This document shows, one piece after another, positions 33,263 to 40,906 of a stretch of 63,439 nt of DNA (the first letter of the stretch is position 1; every line of letters begins with the position of its first letter). Under the pieces are notes generated by a model, which saw only the letters and a list, made by a program, of their open reading frames with translations, had not been told where the DNA came from and did not search any database. A program made the translations under genes and the position numbers. The stretch is from IMG/VR virus record IMGVR_UViG_3300036466_000234, positions 1 through 63,439 of that record; one strand, given 5' to 3'. Source of the stretch: a virus.

Positions 33263-33291
33263 TATATTTGGATCAATTTCTGACTTTATAC
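33263..33291. repeat. Copy of intergenic element
   Basis: TATATTTGGATCAATTTCTG then ACTTTATAC in plus orientation, nearly identical to 9617-9645 and related to 15698-15727. It spans the stop codon of the upstream gene and the leader of the YopX gene. Confidence 0.6.
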
Positions 33292-33585
33292 GATCTCAAC
33301 TTTTTCATAAGTCTTTTCAAAAATTTCTGGTTTGCATGGGTATATTTCACCATTCACACCTTTAATTATATAGTCGCCATAGTCGCCTTTCATAATTCCT
33401 TCAAGGGTTTTTATCAAACAGTATGTAGGTCTAAACTCAAAAGGATTCAAACCTCTCTCTGGCATATTATCCGAAAACCTTGTTTCTATATTACACTTAG
33501 TAACTTCATCTTGAAACCAGTCCGGTCTATTTTCTACACCCATTATAAAAGCTTCTACCACTATCGGTTTTTTTCTGTATTTCAC
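33286..33585 (-). CDS. Conserved phage hypothetical protein
   Basis: A 99-residue protein of a family widespread in phages (MKYRKKPIVVEAFIMG start; GDYGDYIIKGVNGEIYPC and KPEIFEKTYE end). GTG start behind AAGGAGGTAGTTTT. Function unknown; the domain is strand-rich and small. The tail of a decayed second copy may lie at about 9650-9700. Confidence 0.7.
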   Translation of the reverse strand: MKYRKKPIVVEAFIMGVENRPDWFQDEVTKCNIETRFSDNMPERGLNPFEFRPTYCLIKTLEGIMKGDYGDYIIKGVNGEIYPCKPEIFEKTYEKVEIV

Positions 33586-33613
33586 AAAACTACCTCCTTA
33601 TAAATTTATCAGT

Positions 33614-34561
33614 TTATCTAACTATACTAATTATACTATCTGACTCTGCATCATAATTGGGATGATTTCTCTTTGCCTCTATTTCATCACTTTCTACTTG
33701 CCAATCATAGCCTTGATCGGGTGTCATACTCATAAAATAATTCACAGCATTGTAAATTTGAACATTTAATCTAACCCCATCAACTTCTATAATCTTACCT
33801 TCCATATCTAGCGTAGCAATTCTACCTTTTTCCGTTACGGTTGTAGGCAGAGCCTTTTCCTCTCTTTTCTGTGGAACTACAATCCCCTTTGCCTTCATTT
33901 CTTCTTGAATAGTTGCATATACAGGGATACTCTCATCTACCACAGGCTTTGATGGAGTTGCAGGAATACCTATGCCTAATTGCTCTAATAAGAAGCTTCT
34001 GTTTTGTGAATGACCAGGATTGTAAATTCCCTCTTCTAACCCTTCATCATCTACTTGAGGTGGGACAACTTCTTGTGTAGGTGTATTTGAGAATATTTCT
34101 TCTTCCTCTTTAGTTAAAACTGTCTCTTCTTTTACTATAATAGGTGCAACTTCTTCTTTATAACCTTGCTCCATTTCCTTTTTCTCTTTTAATAGCTTTT
34201 CCATATCTAGAGTTTTCAATACCTCAATAATTTTATTATCCAAGTCAACTAAAAACTCTTCATATACTTTATCAGATATGCCTTTAATTTGCTTTTTAAT
34301 TTCCTCCATTCTATTAGAATCTCCCGTTTGAAGTGACCTAAAATAATCAACCATGAGCTGTTCTTTGTTTCTTATAACCTCTTCTAAGGCTTCTGATTTA
34401 CTAAGGCACTCTTTATCTATCAAATCATCTACATCCACCTTAGAATCGACCACAGGTTCTTGTGTTACCTTCTCATACACCTCTACACCTTGCTTTTGTA
34501 CCATATAGTTGAAATCTGCATTAAGTTGATCTCCAACTTCTCTCTTTACTCTAATTTCCAT
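33614..34561 (-). CDS. Hypothetical helical protein
   Basis: A 315-residue protein (MEIRVKREVGDQLNADFNY). It is strongly helical and charged up to about residue 150. Then comes a disordered Pro/Val-rich region, with EGIYNPGHSQNRSFLLEQLG in the middle, and a compact C-terminal segment. IYNP-x4-N-x-F recurs in the BRO protein (ADIYNPNDPNNKRFF), hinting at a shared interaction peptide. Function unknown. Confidence 0.55.
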   Translation of the reverse strand: MEIRVKREVGDQLNADFNYMVQKQGVEVYEKVTQEPVVDSKVDVDDLIDKECLSKSEALEEVIRNKEQLMVDYFRSLQTGDSNRMEEIKKQIKGISDKVYEEFLVDLDNKIIEVLKTLDMEKLLKEKKEMEQGYKEEVAPIIVKEETVLTKEEEEIFSNTPTQEVVPPQVDDEGLEEGIYNPGHSQNRSFLLEQLGIGIPATPSKPVVDESIPVYATIQEEMKAKGIVVPQKREEKALPTTVTEKGRIATLDMEGKIIEVDGVRLNVQIYNAVNYFMSMTPDQGYDWQVESDEIEAKRNHPNYDAESDSIISIVR

Positions 34562-34628
34562 TTTTTACCCCTCCGTTTAATTAATTTATATATAGAGAGA
34601 AATAAATTCTCCCTACAATATCAACTAA

Positions 34629-34883
34629 CTAAATCTCAAATTTAGAACCTCTTGCAAATTTAATAACTTCCTTTTGAGGTGTTATAATTTCCTTTCCATT
34701 TAATACACATCTTCTTTCAGCTTGTGTGTCTTTGTAGAATTTACCAAAGCCTGCAAATGCAACTTCCTCGTCTTTGGATACTGCTACAATTAGATTTAGA
34801 ATATTATCTAAATATTGTTTTGCATCCTTTTTAGCTCCACCAAACACCTTTACATACTCGTCAACAAAATCCTTCTTAATCAT
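34629..34883 (-). CDS. HU-family DNA-binding protein
   Basis: An 84-residue HU/IHF-type protein. MIKKDFVDEYVKVFGGAKK starts the helical dimer body, then EEVAFAGFGKFYKDTQAERR gives the conserved GFG turn, and the saddle and arms follow, with RGSKFEI at the end. It bends DNA and could serve at the origin, in recombination or in packaging. It follows AGGGAGGAATA and lies downstream of the promoter at 34916-34944. Confidence 0.9.
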   Translation of the reverse strand: MIKKDFVDEYVKVFGGAKKDAKQYLDNILNLIVAVSKDEEVAFAGFGKFYKDTQAERRCVLNGKEIITPQKEVIKFARGSKFEI

Positions 34884-34915
34884 TTATTCCTCCCTAGTTT
34901 TATTGTTATGAATGT

Positions 34916-34944
34916 ATTATATCATAGTTGTGAAAGTTTGTCAA
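34916..34944 (-). promoter_or_regulatory. Sigma-70 promoter for HU
   Basis: Full consensus TTGACA, 17-nt spacer, TATAAT with extended -10 TG, minus strand; -35 box directly abuts the end of the BRO gene. Confidence 0.85.
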
Positions 34945-36663
34945 TTACTTTTTAATGTATTGTAAATCTACTAATAAATCATATATAAATTTCTTACCTT
35001 TTTCTGTCCATTGAGTATTCTTATATAAAGTTCCTATATCATTGGCATAGCTTTTTTCTTTGGTGTATCCAAGTCCCACATATGGTGCAGTCAATACCCA
35101 TTGTCCACCAACCTTATATAAAACTTTCGCATCTTTTAATATTCTATTTAAAGACGTGGCAGATGAAATTCCTAAGCTTTTAGCAACTTGAGTTGTTGTC
35201 ATAGAGCCATTATAATCTAATACTTCATTATAATACTCAACCTTGGGCTTTTGAATTTCCAATGTATCTTCTGCTAATTTCTTTTCTATTGCAATCCTCT
35301 TATTTTCTAATTCTAATTTTCTTCTTTCTTCACGCTCTTCTTTTAATTTTGTAGCAACTTGAATCAATAAGTCTGGATTATTTAATAATTCATCCGTTGC
35401 GTACATACCATTCTTTCTGATATCCTTTAAAATTGATTTAACTTGCTTTTTAAATTGTTTTGCTATCGACTTCCTACTTGACATTAACACTTCATACAAA
35501 CCTTCTTCTGTCAAAAACCACATTTCACGATTTTGACCTGAGTGCGATACTATCGCCTTCAGCTTTTCATCTTCATCAACGTTATTTATTAATTCAGATG
35601 ATTTGTTGTGTTCTATCCACTCAGATACATCTTTTGCTAAGAATAATGGATTTTCCACATCACCATAAATTTTAAAATCCTTACCTAGCACTTCTCTTTG
35701 TTCTATTATCGTTAATTCCATCTGTTCCTCCTCATTTATATTATTAATCTTTTCTTTGATTTCTACACTAATATCTTCTTTTTTAATAAGCCTTTCCCTT
35801 TCTGTTTTTATTAATTCTTTATTCCTATGTTTAAAGTCATAAATATAATTACCATAATGCTTATCTATTATTTCAAAAACTCCATATATATTAATAAGTT
35901 TAGTTTTTTGAGTTTGCCTGTTTTTTACTTTAGTGTGGCACTCATATATATTATCTTTAGAAACTACACTTCTTAAATTCGTAGTTGAATTCCTTGAGTA
36001 ACCAAAAATTGTACAAATATCTGGCGTGTTGTACCATTTATTATTATTTATAGTATACGTCATGATATCCACGTCAAATAATTTTGTTATATTATAATCA
36101 TATACTTCTTTAATGCTTTCCTCTTCGCCATTACTAATAATACCTTCTTTCTCATAATCGCACTCATCTTTGCCCGAAAGCACAGCTTTGAAGAATCTCT
36201 TATTGTTTGGATCATTTGGATTGTATATATCCGCCTCAATCTCTCCGCCTCTAATTTTTTTTATGTTTTCTAGTGAATATTTAATAGGATCGATTTTATA
36301 CATCATTTCTTCTTGGAATGTTAATTCCATTCTGTTGTTTAATAACCGTTCCCTCTCTAGCTCTATTAACATTTTATTATATTTTCTAAAATTAAAAATA
36401 TCCCATCCTTCATAATAGTCTACCAATTCAAATATCCCTTCATTATTTATAAGCGTTAATATCATACCTTTCTCTTTTTTATTTACCGATACTTTTTTCT
36501 TTATCGTGTTGATATTTGAAATTTTGCTACTCACATAAGTAACGTTTACAGATTTCATTCCTAGATTTTCACAAATATCTTTAAGCTTATACCATCTCTT
36601 ACCATTCATTTCATAATATTCTACACATTTGTCAAATAATTCTGTTTTTCCCATTAATTCCAT
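34945..36663 (-). CDS. Multi-domain BRO / antirepressor protein
   Basis: A 572-residue protein. Two related N-terminal units lie at about 18-108 and 195-305, each with a WY..DIC..(F/L)G segment and ending GIFE(L/I)-(I/V)D then LERERLLNN or TERERLIKK. A canonical BRO-N domain follows at about 317-415 (LGKDFKIYGDVENPLFLAKDV) and a KilA-C/ANT domain at about 460-572 (MTTTQVAKSLGISSATSLNR). BRO/ANT proteins are DNA-binding regulators or antirepressors. The duplicated N-terminal units are unusual. Residues 124-139 match a peptide of the ssDNA-binding-like protein. Confidence 0.75.
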   Translation of the reverse strand: MELMGKTELFDKCVEYYEMNGKRWYKLKDICENLGMKSVNVTYVSSKISNINTIKKKVSVNKKEKGMILTLINNEGIFELVDYYEGWDIFNFRKYNKMLIELERERLLNNRMELTFQEEMMYKIDPIKYSLENIKKIRGGEIEADIYNPNDPNNKRFFKAVLSGKDECDYEKEGIISNGEEESIKEVYDYNITKLFDVDIMTYTINNNKWYNTPDICTIFGYSRNSTTNLRSVVSKDNIYECHTKVKNRQTQKTKLINIYGVFEIIDKHYGNYIYDFKHRNKELIKTERERLIKKEDISVEIKEKINNINEEEQMELTIIEQREVLGKDFKIYGDVENPLFLAKDVSEWIEHNKSSELINNVDEDEKLKAIVSHSGQNREMWFLTEEGLYEVLMSSRKSIAKQFKKQVKSILKDIRKNGMYATDELLNNPDLLIQVATKLKEEREERRKLELENKRIAIEKKLAEDTLEIQKPKVEYYNEVLDYNGSMTTTQVAKSLGISSATSLNRILKDAKVLYKVGGQWVLTAPYVGLGYTKEKSYANDIGTLYKNTQWTEKGKKFIYDLLVDLQYIKK

Positions 36664-36745
36664 TCTACCAACTCCCTTATACTAATTCGTCTACGTCACA
36701 AAATTTAATTAAAAATTTAGTCAAGTGTTTATTTAATCTATAACT

Positions 36746-36774
36746 ATTATACACAATCTATTCCACCTTGTCAA
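36746..36774 (-). promoter_or_regulatory. Sigma-70 promoter for BRO gene
   Basis: TTGACA, 17-nt spacer, TATAAT, minus strand, adjacent to the stop of the DUF488-like gene. It lacks the exact TGN extended -10 seen in the others. Confidence 0.8.
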
Positions 36775-37119
36775 CTATATTTCTCCTAAATATATAAATT
36801 CAATTCCATTAGCTATGCAAAACTCTTCTAACAATCCTACTAATATATTCCTATGGCAGAATTTACCTAGATCACAGTAACAAGCTAATGACACTACATT
36901 TCTATTGCACAATTCTAGCCATACTTGTTTATTATCTATCATACTTTGTTTCATCTTATTAATGTATAGATATGCAAATTCCTCTTCTGTTATAATATTC
37001 ATTTTTTTATTCCATACCATTTGCCATGTAGGGGAGAATCGTTCATCTCCACTCTTAATCGTAACATCTTTATATCCATTGGCTGTATAATTGAATATGT
37101 GGGTTGTGTAGACTAGCAT
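36775..37119 (-). CDS. DUF488-like protein
   Basis: A 114-residue protein with the pattern of the phage DUF488 family: a strand-rich start (MLVYTTHIFNYTANGYKDVT) and the Cys/His motif LACYCDLGKFCHRNILVGLL. The Cys and His residues are typical of this family, whose function is not established. Behind AAAGGAGGAATGAA. Confidence 0.7.
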   Translation of the reverse strand: MLVYTTHIFNYTANGYKDVTIKSGDERFSPTWQMVWNKKMNIITEEEFAYLYINKMKQSMIDNKQVWLELCNRNVVSLACYCDLGKFCHRNILVGLLEEFCIANGIEFIYLGEI

Positions 37120-37131
37120 TTCATTCCTCCT

Positions 37132-37458
37132 TTAAAATGGGAACTCTTCATCATTTCCATATCTATTAGTTTCATAATTATATTTAGATTCATTCTCAGC
37201 CAAGATATCTTCTTCTGATTGTGGTTGTTTATACTCGGCTAATGCTAACTTTAGTATCTTATTACTCACATCCTTAGTCATAAATACGTGTGGTATATAT
37301 TTATCTTCAAGTTTATAGGATGGCGGTGCTATAAAATAATTACCCTTTTTACTTTTCATTAGTGAGAAATTATTGACAGAAAAACCACTTTCTATATTGA
37401 GTGAGAATTTTGCTATGATGTAGCCTTTGTTGATTAATTTGAAGAATTGTATTTTCAT
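37132..37458 (-). CDS. SpoVG-like protein with SSB-type acidic tail
   Basis: A 108-residue protein. The first 80 residues (FFKLINKGYIIAKFSLNIES and KGNYFIAPPSYKLEDKYIPH) have the strand pattern of SpoVG-like proteins, small nucleic-acid-binding folds. The C-terminus ends in NDEEFPF, matching the acidic DDxxPF tip by which bacterial SSB recruits partner proteins. A phage ssDNA-binding role is likely. The AGGAGGAAAGAA ribosome site lies inside the HNH gene, which it overlaps. Confidence 0.55.
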   Translation of the reverse strand: MKIQFFKLINKGYIIAKFSLNIESGFSVNNFSLMKSKKGNYFIAPPSYKLEDKYIPHVFMTKDVSNKILKLALAEYKQPQSEEDILAENESKYNYETNRYGNDEEFPF

Positions 37459-37825
37459 TTCTTTCCTCCTGTAAGTTATTTTTCATATTTTGCAAATAAT
37501 TCGCCATTTTATCAACGCTACTAAATTCAATACTATCATCTAAACTTACACCATAGGCTGAACAATAAGATTGCACAAGGCTTTTTGGTAGCTTTCTATT
37601 ACTTTTCTTATTGTGCTTTTTCATATGGCATTTTCTACACAAAGTTTGTAAATCTTCCATTTGTTCATCACTTTGATTATCATAGTTCAAATGATGGATT
37701 TGCAATTCTTCATTACTACCACACATTTCACATACAGGATTAAATTTCAATTTTTCCTCTCTCTTGCTTTGCCAATGATCTGATTTTAAATATATATTTC
37801 TGTACCACTTTTGTCTGTCGGTCAT
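37370..37825 (-). CDS. Free-standing HNH endonuclease
   Basis: A 151-residue HNH protein: KFNPVCEMCGSNEELQIHHL and CRKCHMKKH form the zinc-stabilised HNH core, with the extra helices of phage McrA-like enzymes around it. The C-terminal 60 residues are helical and overlap the next gene. Such genes act as homing enzymes, or in packaging when near terminase; here it sits next to a rep gene far from terminase, so homing is more likely. Confidence 0.82.
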   Translation of the reverse strand: MTDRQKWYRNIYLKSDHWQSKREEKLKFNPVCEMCGSNEELQIHHLNYDNQSDEQMEDLQTLCRKCHMKKHNKKSNRKLPKSLVQSYCSAYGVSLDDSIEFSSVDKMANYLQNMKNNLQEERNENTILQINQQRLHHSKILTQYRKWFFCQ

Positions 37826-37826
37826 G

Positions 37827-38618
37827 CTATTTTACTCCCCCTTTTAATACTTCGAATTTAATTATATATTTATATTTTCCATCTATTTTTTTAGAAGCTC
37901 TGGTTTGTTCAATCTCTACATTTAATATATTTCTATCCTTTAATTTCGTGATTGCATTATCTAATGCACCAATTCTAAATGCTCCCATATTTTTATATGA
38001 TACATCAAAAAAATTTTGAATATATTCATAACCTACAGCACAAGTATTGTTATTTCCTCTCCATAAATAATATAATTCATATAATCTAATTTGATGCCTA
38101 GTTAAATTATATCTTTTCCCATATATCCAAGGTGGTATAAATACAACACTACCATCTTTTTTGTTTTCTATATCTATTATTGCACTTTTTATTAATGGTG
38201 CATCAATCAAAATATCAATATATTCTTTCTCATATTTATATTTTATTGTAGATAACACTAAGGCTTTAGTACATTCTTTTTCATCATCGTGATATTTAAT
38301 CCAAGCTTCACTTTGAATTTTATTAATAGCATCATCAATATTATTAAAGTTTTTTGTATAATTTGGGTTATCGTGCATATATTCAAAAACCTCTTCTATT
38401 GAACATCTTATACCTAAAACTTCTTGTTCTTTACCAAGCAATACCATTTTAGTTTCTATAAAATCATGAGACTTATTTGCTAAAGCCAATTCCCTGTTTT
38501 TATAGAATTTATCTAATACAAAGATTCCATATCTAACCTCTAATGGGTTTAGCTTTACCGACCTATCTAAAATTGCATCTTTTTTAAATGGTATTGTATC
38601 ATATTTTTTTTTAGCCAT
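37827..38618 (-). CDS. Iteron-binding replication initiator (Rep_3-like)
   Basis: A 263-residue protein beginning MAKKKYDTIPFKKDAIL behind AAGGAGGAAAAT. The second half (NLTRHQIRLYELYYLWRG, FFDVSYKNMGAFRIGALDNA, then a strand-ending KYKYIIKFEVL) matches the second winged-helix of Rep_3 initiators. It is preceded by its promoter and four iterons 22-24 bp apart, the standard plasmid arrangement of origin, promoter and rep. This is the best candidate for the main initiator. Confidence 0.65.
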   Translation of the reverse strand: MAKKKYDTIPFKKDAILDRSVKLNPLEVRYGIFVLDKFYKNRELALANKSHDFIETKMVLLGKEQEVLGIRCSIEEVFEYMHDNPNYTKNFNNIDDAINKIQSEAWIKYHDDEKECTKALVLSTIKYKYEKEYIDILIDAPLIKSAIIDIENKKDGSVVFIPPWIYGKRYNLTRHQIRLYELYYLWRGNNNTCAVGYEYIQNFFDVSYKNMGAFRIGALDNAITKLKDRNILNVEIEQTRASKKIDGKYKYIIKFEVLKGGVK

Positions 38619-38648
38619 ATTTTCCTCCTTAAAAATTAACATATTGCT

Positions 38649-38677
38649 ATTATAACACAATCACAAATGAAAGTCAA
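38649..38677 (-). promoter_or_regulatory. Sigma-70 promoter for rep
   Basis: TTGACT, 17-nt spacer, TATAAT with extended -10 TG, minus strand, between rep and the iterons, so initiator binding to the iterons could influence its own transcription. Confidence 0.8.
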
Positions 38678-38710
38678 CTACTTTCTACTTTACTTTACCT
38701 TCGTAGAAAC

Positions 38711-38790
38711 ACCTTTACTTTCATTACTAGAAACACCTTTACTTTGAAGCTGACTTTACCTTTACTTTCCACTAAAAACACCTTTACTTT
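38711..38790. repeat. Four iterons upstream of rep
   Basis: ACCTTTACTTT occurs at 38711, 38735, 38758 and 38780 (spacings 24, 23, 22 bp), with the flanks AAACACC conserved in three. A degenerate fifth copy lies near 38690. The spacing of about two helical turns and the position upstream of a Rep-type gene are typical of iterons at a plasmid-like origin. Confidence 0.8.
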
Positions 38791-38994
38791 CCTTTTAATA
38801 AATTTACACTCTTATGTATGCGGATTACAGGCTTCTAGCCATACAGGAAAATTCCTTAATATACTCTTTAGCATACTTAAACCTTTTAATATACTTAAAC
38901 CTTTTTTAACATATATCGTATATTATATAAATATAATATACTCTTGTCTAGCGACCCCCCGACCAAACCCCTTTTGCTAATTTGAATTTTACAC
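38791..38994. other. Probable origin, AT-rich region
   Basis: A gene-free stretch between two divergent promoters. It includes a tandem pair of ATACTTAAACCTTTT (38873 and 38891, period 18) and a nearly pure A/T block around 38905-38943 that would be easy to unwind, followed by a C-rich patch (GCGACCCCCCGACC). With the iterons beside it, it is the likely DNA unwinding element and origin of replication. Confidence 0.6.
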
Positions 38995-39023
38995 TTGACA
39001 TTTCCTCACAGCTATGATACTAT
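38995..39023 (+). promoter_or_regulatory. Sigma-70 promoter, rightward early
   Basis: TTGACA, 17-nt spacer, TACTAT with extended -10 TG on the plus strand. It starts a 180-nt leader before the KilA-N gene and is the rightward counterpart of the rep promoter. Confidence 0.75.
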
Positions 39024-39205
39024 ACTGACAGGTAGATGAATATGGTTAGACAAGTATACCGTTCTACGAATATTCTGAAAATATGATGTAGTGTTAGAAA
39101 TAAGCAATTTAATAGTCTGAGTGGTATAAGTTATAGCAAAGTTGTTTGAAATGTCTCTGTGGAAACGTGAGGGGTATCAGAATTGATATTAGAGGAGAGT
39201 GAAGG

Positions 39206-39841
39206 ATGAAACAAATAATTAAGTTTTTTGAAAGTAAGGATATTGAATTTAGAGATGAAAATGGCGAGGTATATATGAGGGCTAACAGCGTAGCAGATAG
39301 TAAAACTATTGAAAACTGGAAAGCAAGCCCTAATACTAAGAGGTATATTGAGGCATTAATAAACTCCCTAGATTCTAGTGAGTATGTAAAAACGCTTGAA
39401 AATTCTAGCAAAAAAAGATATCCTATAGAATTTGTAATTGTTCAAGAAGGTAGAAATGGTGGAACATGGATTCATGAAAAACTAATATTAAATTTTGCAA
39501 AATGGATTTCGGTTGATTTTGAAATATGGGTTGATAATGTAATTAAAAAAATCCTACAGGATGGATATTATATTTCCAAAGATATAAATGAAAAACAAAT
39601 TGAGAAATTAAAGCAAACCCTAAATTCTATGGAGTTAGAATTATTAAGAACGAAAAGCTCTCTTCAAACTATATATAGGCAAAAAGAAGAATACAGAATT
39701 AGAATGGAAAAAACGAAAGAGTACAAAGCTGACTATTATTCATTTGAGAGAGAATTGCGTGATAGAAATGAAATTATTCAAAAGCAAAATACAATGTTAG
39801 CACAAGCTAGATTGGAAATTAAAGAAATGGAGGGTGAGTAA
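39206..39841 (+). CDS. KilA-N domain regulator
   Basis: A 211-residue protein. Residues 1-110 form a KilA-N DNA-binding domain (RANSVADSKTIENWKASPNT, then GGTWIHEKLILNFAKWIS and FEIWVDNVI). Residues about 125-205 are a long coiled coil. Such proteins regulate phage gene expression. It is the first rightward gene, so an early regulatory role is likely. Preceded by GAGGAGAGTGAAGG. Confidence 0.88.
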   Translation: MKQIIKFFESKDIEFRDENGEVYMRANSVADSKTIENWKASPNTKRYIEALINSLDSSEYVKTLENSSKKRYPIEFVIVQEGRNGGTWIHEKLILNFAKWISVDFEIWVDNVIKKILQDGYYISKDINEKQIEKLKQTLNSMELELLRTKSSLQTIYRQKEEYRIRMEKTKEYKADYYSFERELRDRNEIIQKQNTMLAQARLEIKEMEGE

Positions 39842-39999
39842 TGGAATTTATATTACTAGCAATGTGTTGTTTTATAGCTTTTATGCTTGGCAAATCACAT
39901 GGAGGATTTGAAGGCTATACAGAAGGATATAAGGATGGCAAAGAATTAGGTAAACTTATAGGTAGGCATGAAGAAAAGTATGGTGAGAAATATGAATAA
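39841..39999 (+). CDS. Small membrane protein
   Basis: A 52-residue protein (MEFILLAMCCFIAFMLGKSH) whose ATG overlaps the KilA-N stop (TAATG). One N-terminal hydrophobic helix is followed by a short hydrophilic Gly/Lys-rich tail (GYTEGYKDGKELGKL). This layout suits a small inner-membrane protein. Function unknown. Confidence 0.6.
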   Translation: MEFILLAMCCFIAFMLGKSHGGFEGYTEGYKDGKELGKLIGRHEEKYGEKYE

Positions 40000-40261
40000 T
40001 GCTAGAAATAAATTAATTAAACTCGTGAAGCAATTAGATATTAATGGCAAAGTATATGTTGTTAATAGTGGTACATATAACGAATACGAACAGACAATAT
40101 TATTAGTGGCAAAGTCTTTTGAAATTGCGGAGAGATATTGTAAGCACTTAGCAAAGCCTAAAAGTGGAAATTGGACTTTTAATAAATATAAAAGAATAGA
40201 TGAAAACACGTGGGAATGTGGCTATAATTATATAGCTATTGAAGAATTTAAATTATATTAG
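39992..40261 (+). CDS. Hypothetical protein
   Basis: An 89-residue basic protein (MNNARNKLIKLVKQLDING), overlapping the previous gene by eight bases and preceded by GGTGAG. The strand-rich middle includes KVYVVNSGTYNEYEQT. No family recognised. Confidence 0.55.
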   Translation: MNNARNKLIKLVKQLDINGKVYVVNSGTYNEYEQTILLVAKSFEIAERYCKHLAKPKSGNWTFNKYKRIDENTWECGYNYIAIEEFKLY

Positions 40262-40271
40262 AGGTAAAATT

Positions 40272-40325
40272 ATGATAACATTGATTAAACATCTATTAAA
40301 TATTAAAATTAAATATGGGAGGTAG
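40272..40325 (+). CDS. Possible 17-residue leader peptide
   Basis: A very short ORF (MITLIKHLLNIKIKYGR) behind GAGGTAAAATT whose last codons form the ribosome site of the next gene. It may be a coupling leader or chance. Confidence 0.25.
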   Translation: MITLIKHLLNIKIKYGR

Positions 40326-40328
40326 GAA

Positions 40329-40538
40329 ATGTATTTAGTAACTAATAGAGATGACGAAAAAGTTTGTGAGACAATACCTACGTATGAAAAAAATTATAAT
40401 GAATATAAGGATATTATATTAAATATGGACTACAAACTATTTGAATTTCAAACTAGAGATGGAAATGAAGCTATATTTTATATTACGCCCGATAGATTAA
40501 CTTTTAAAGGCTGTATAGGTGTGATAGTAGATGAATAG
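40329..40538 (+). CDS. Small hypothetical protein
   Basis: A 69-residue acidic protein (MYLVTNRDDEKVCETIPTYE) behind GGGAGGTAGGAA. It appears alpha-beta, with no recognised motif. Its stop overlaps the next ATG (ATGAATAG). Confidence 0.55.
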   Translation: MYLVTNRDDEKVCETIPTYEKNYNEYKDIILNMDYKLFEFQTRDGNEAIFYITPDRLTFKGCIGVIVDE

Positions 40539-40611
40539 AAATGAATTGTTAGGATTTATCGAAGTTAGCCGTAAATCCCCTGCCTTTAGGCATGGGGAGT
40601 GTCAAATATGA
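40531..40611 (+). pseudogene. Gene start truncated by IS-end remnant
   Basis: The frame begins MNRNELLGFIEVSRK in coupled position after the previous gene. It then runs into the IS200/IS605-like hairpin sequence and stops after 26 codons. The normal downstream part of the gene is missing, so insertion or imprecise loss of the element has destroyed it. Confidence 0.5.
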
Positions 40612-40645
40612 ATTATTGGCAAGTCATTCTCGTGGTGAGAATCAG
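40562..40645 (+). mobile_element. Solo IS200/IS605-type right-end remnant
   Basis: A 9-bp hairpin with one bulge (TCCCCTGCC, TTTA loop, GGCATGGGGA; 40576-40598), then GTGTCAA and TGGTGAGAATCAG, closely resembles right-end/omegaRNA sequences of IS200/IS605-type elements. No tnpA or tnpB is attached. There is no T-run, so it is not a terminator. It is a relic or a short non-autonomous element. Confidence 0.5.
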
Positions 40646-40685
40646 TTAATGTTTAGATTTGGGTATGAAATATAAGGAGGACTAT

Positions 40686-40898
40686 ATGATAGAAAAATTA
40701 TATTTTCACAGAGGTAAAGATGAGAATTGGGATATAATAGACAAGGCTGAGGAGTTAGAATATGAATGTGCTAACAATTTATCATATCTAGGCTATGAGA
40801 TAGGCATGAAAGTTGAAATCAGCCCTAATGGAAAAGTTAAAATATTGCAATTAGAGGGTGTAGATATTTCAGATAAAGAAATTTATATGAATGTATAG
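40686..40898 (+). CDS. Hypothetical protein
   Basis: A 70-residue protein starting MIEKLYFHRGKDENW behind AAGGAGGACTAT, chosen over an upstream in-frame ATG. Acidic and strand-rich. No motif recognised. Confidence 0.55.
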   Translation: MIEKLYFHRGKDENWDIIDKAEELEYECANNLSYLGYEIGMKVEISPNGKVKILQLEGVDISDKEIYMNV

Positions 40899-40906
40899 GA
40901 GGCATT

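Noticed and set aside
40576-40598. Intrinsic terminator
   Set aside because: Good hairpin but no T-run after it on either strand; the sequence resembles an IS200/IS605 end.
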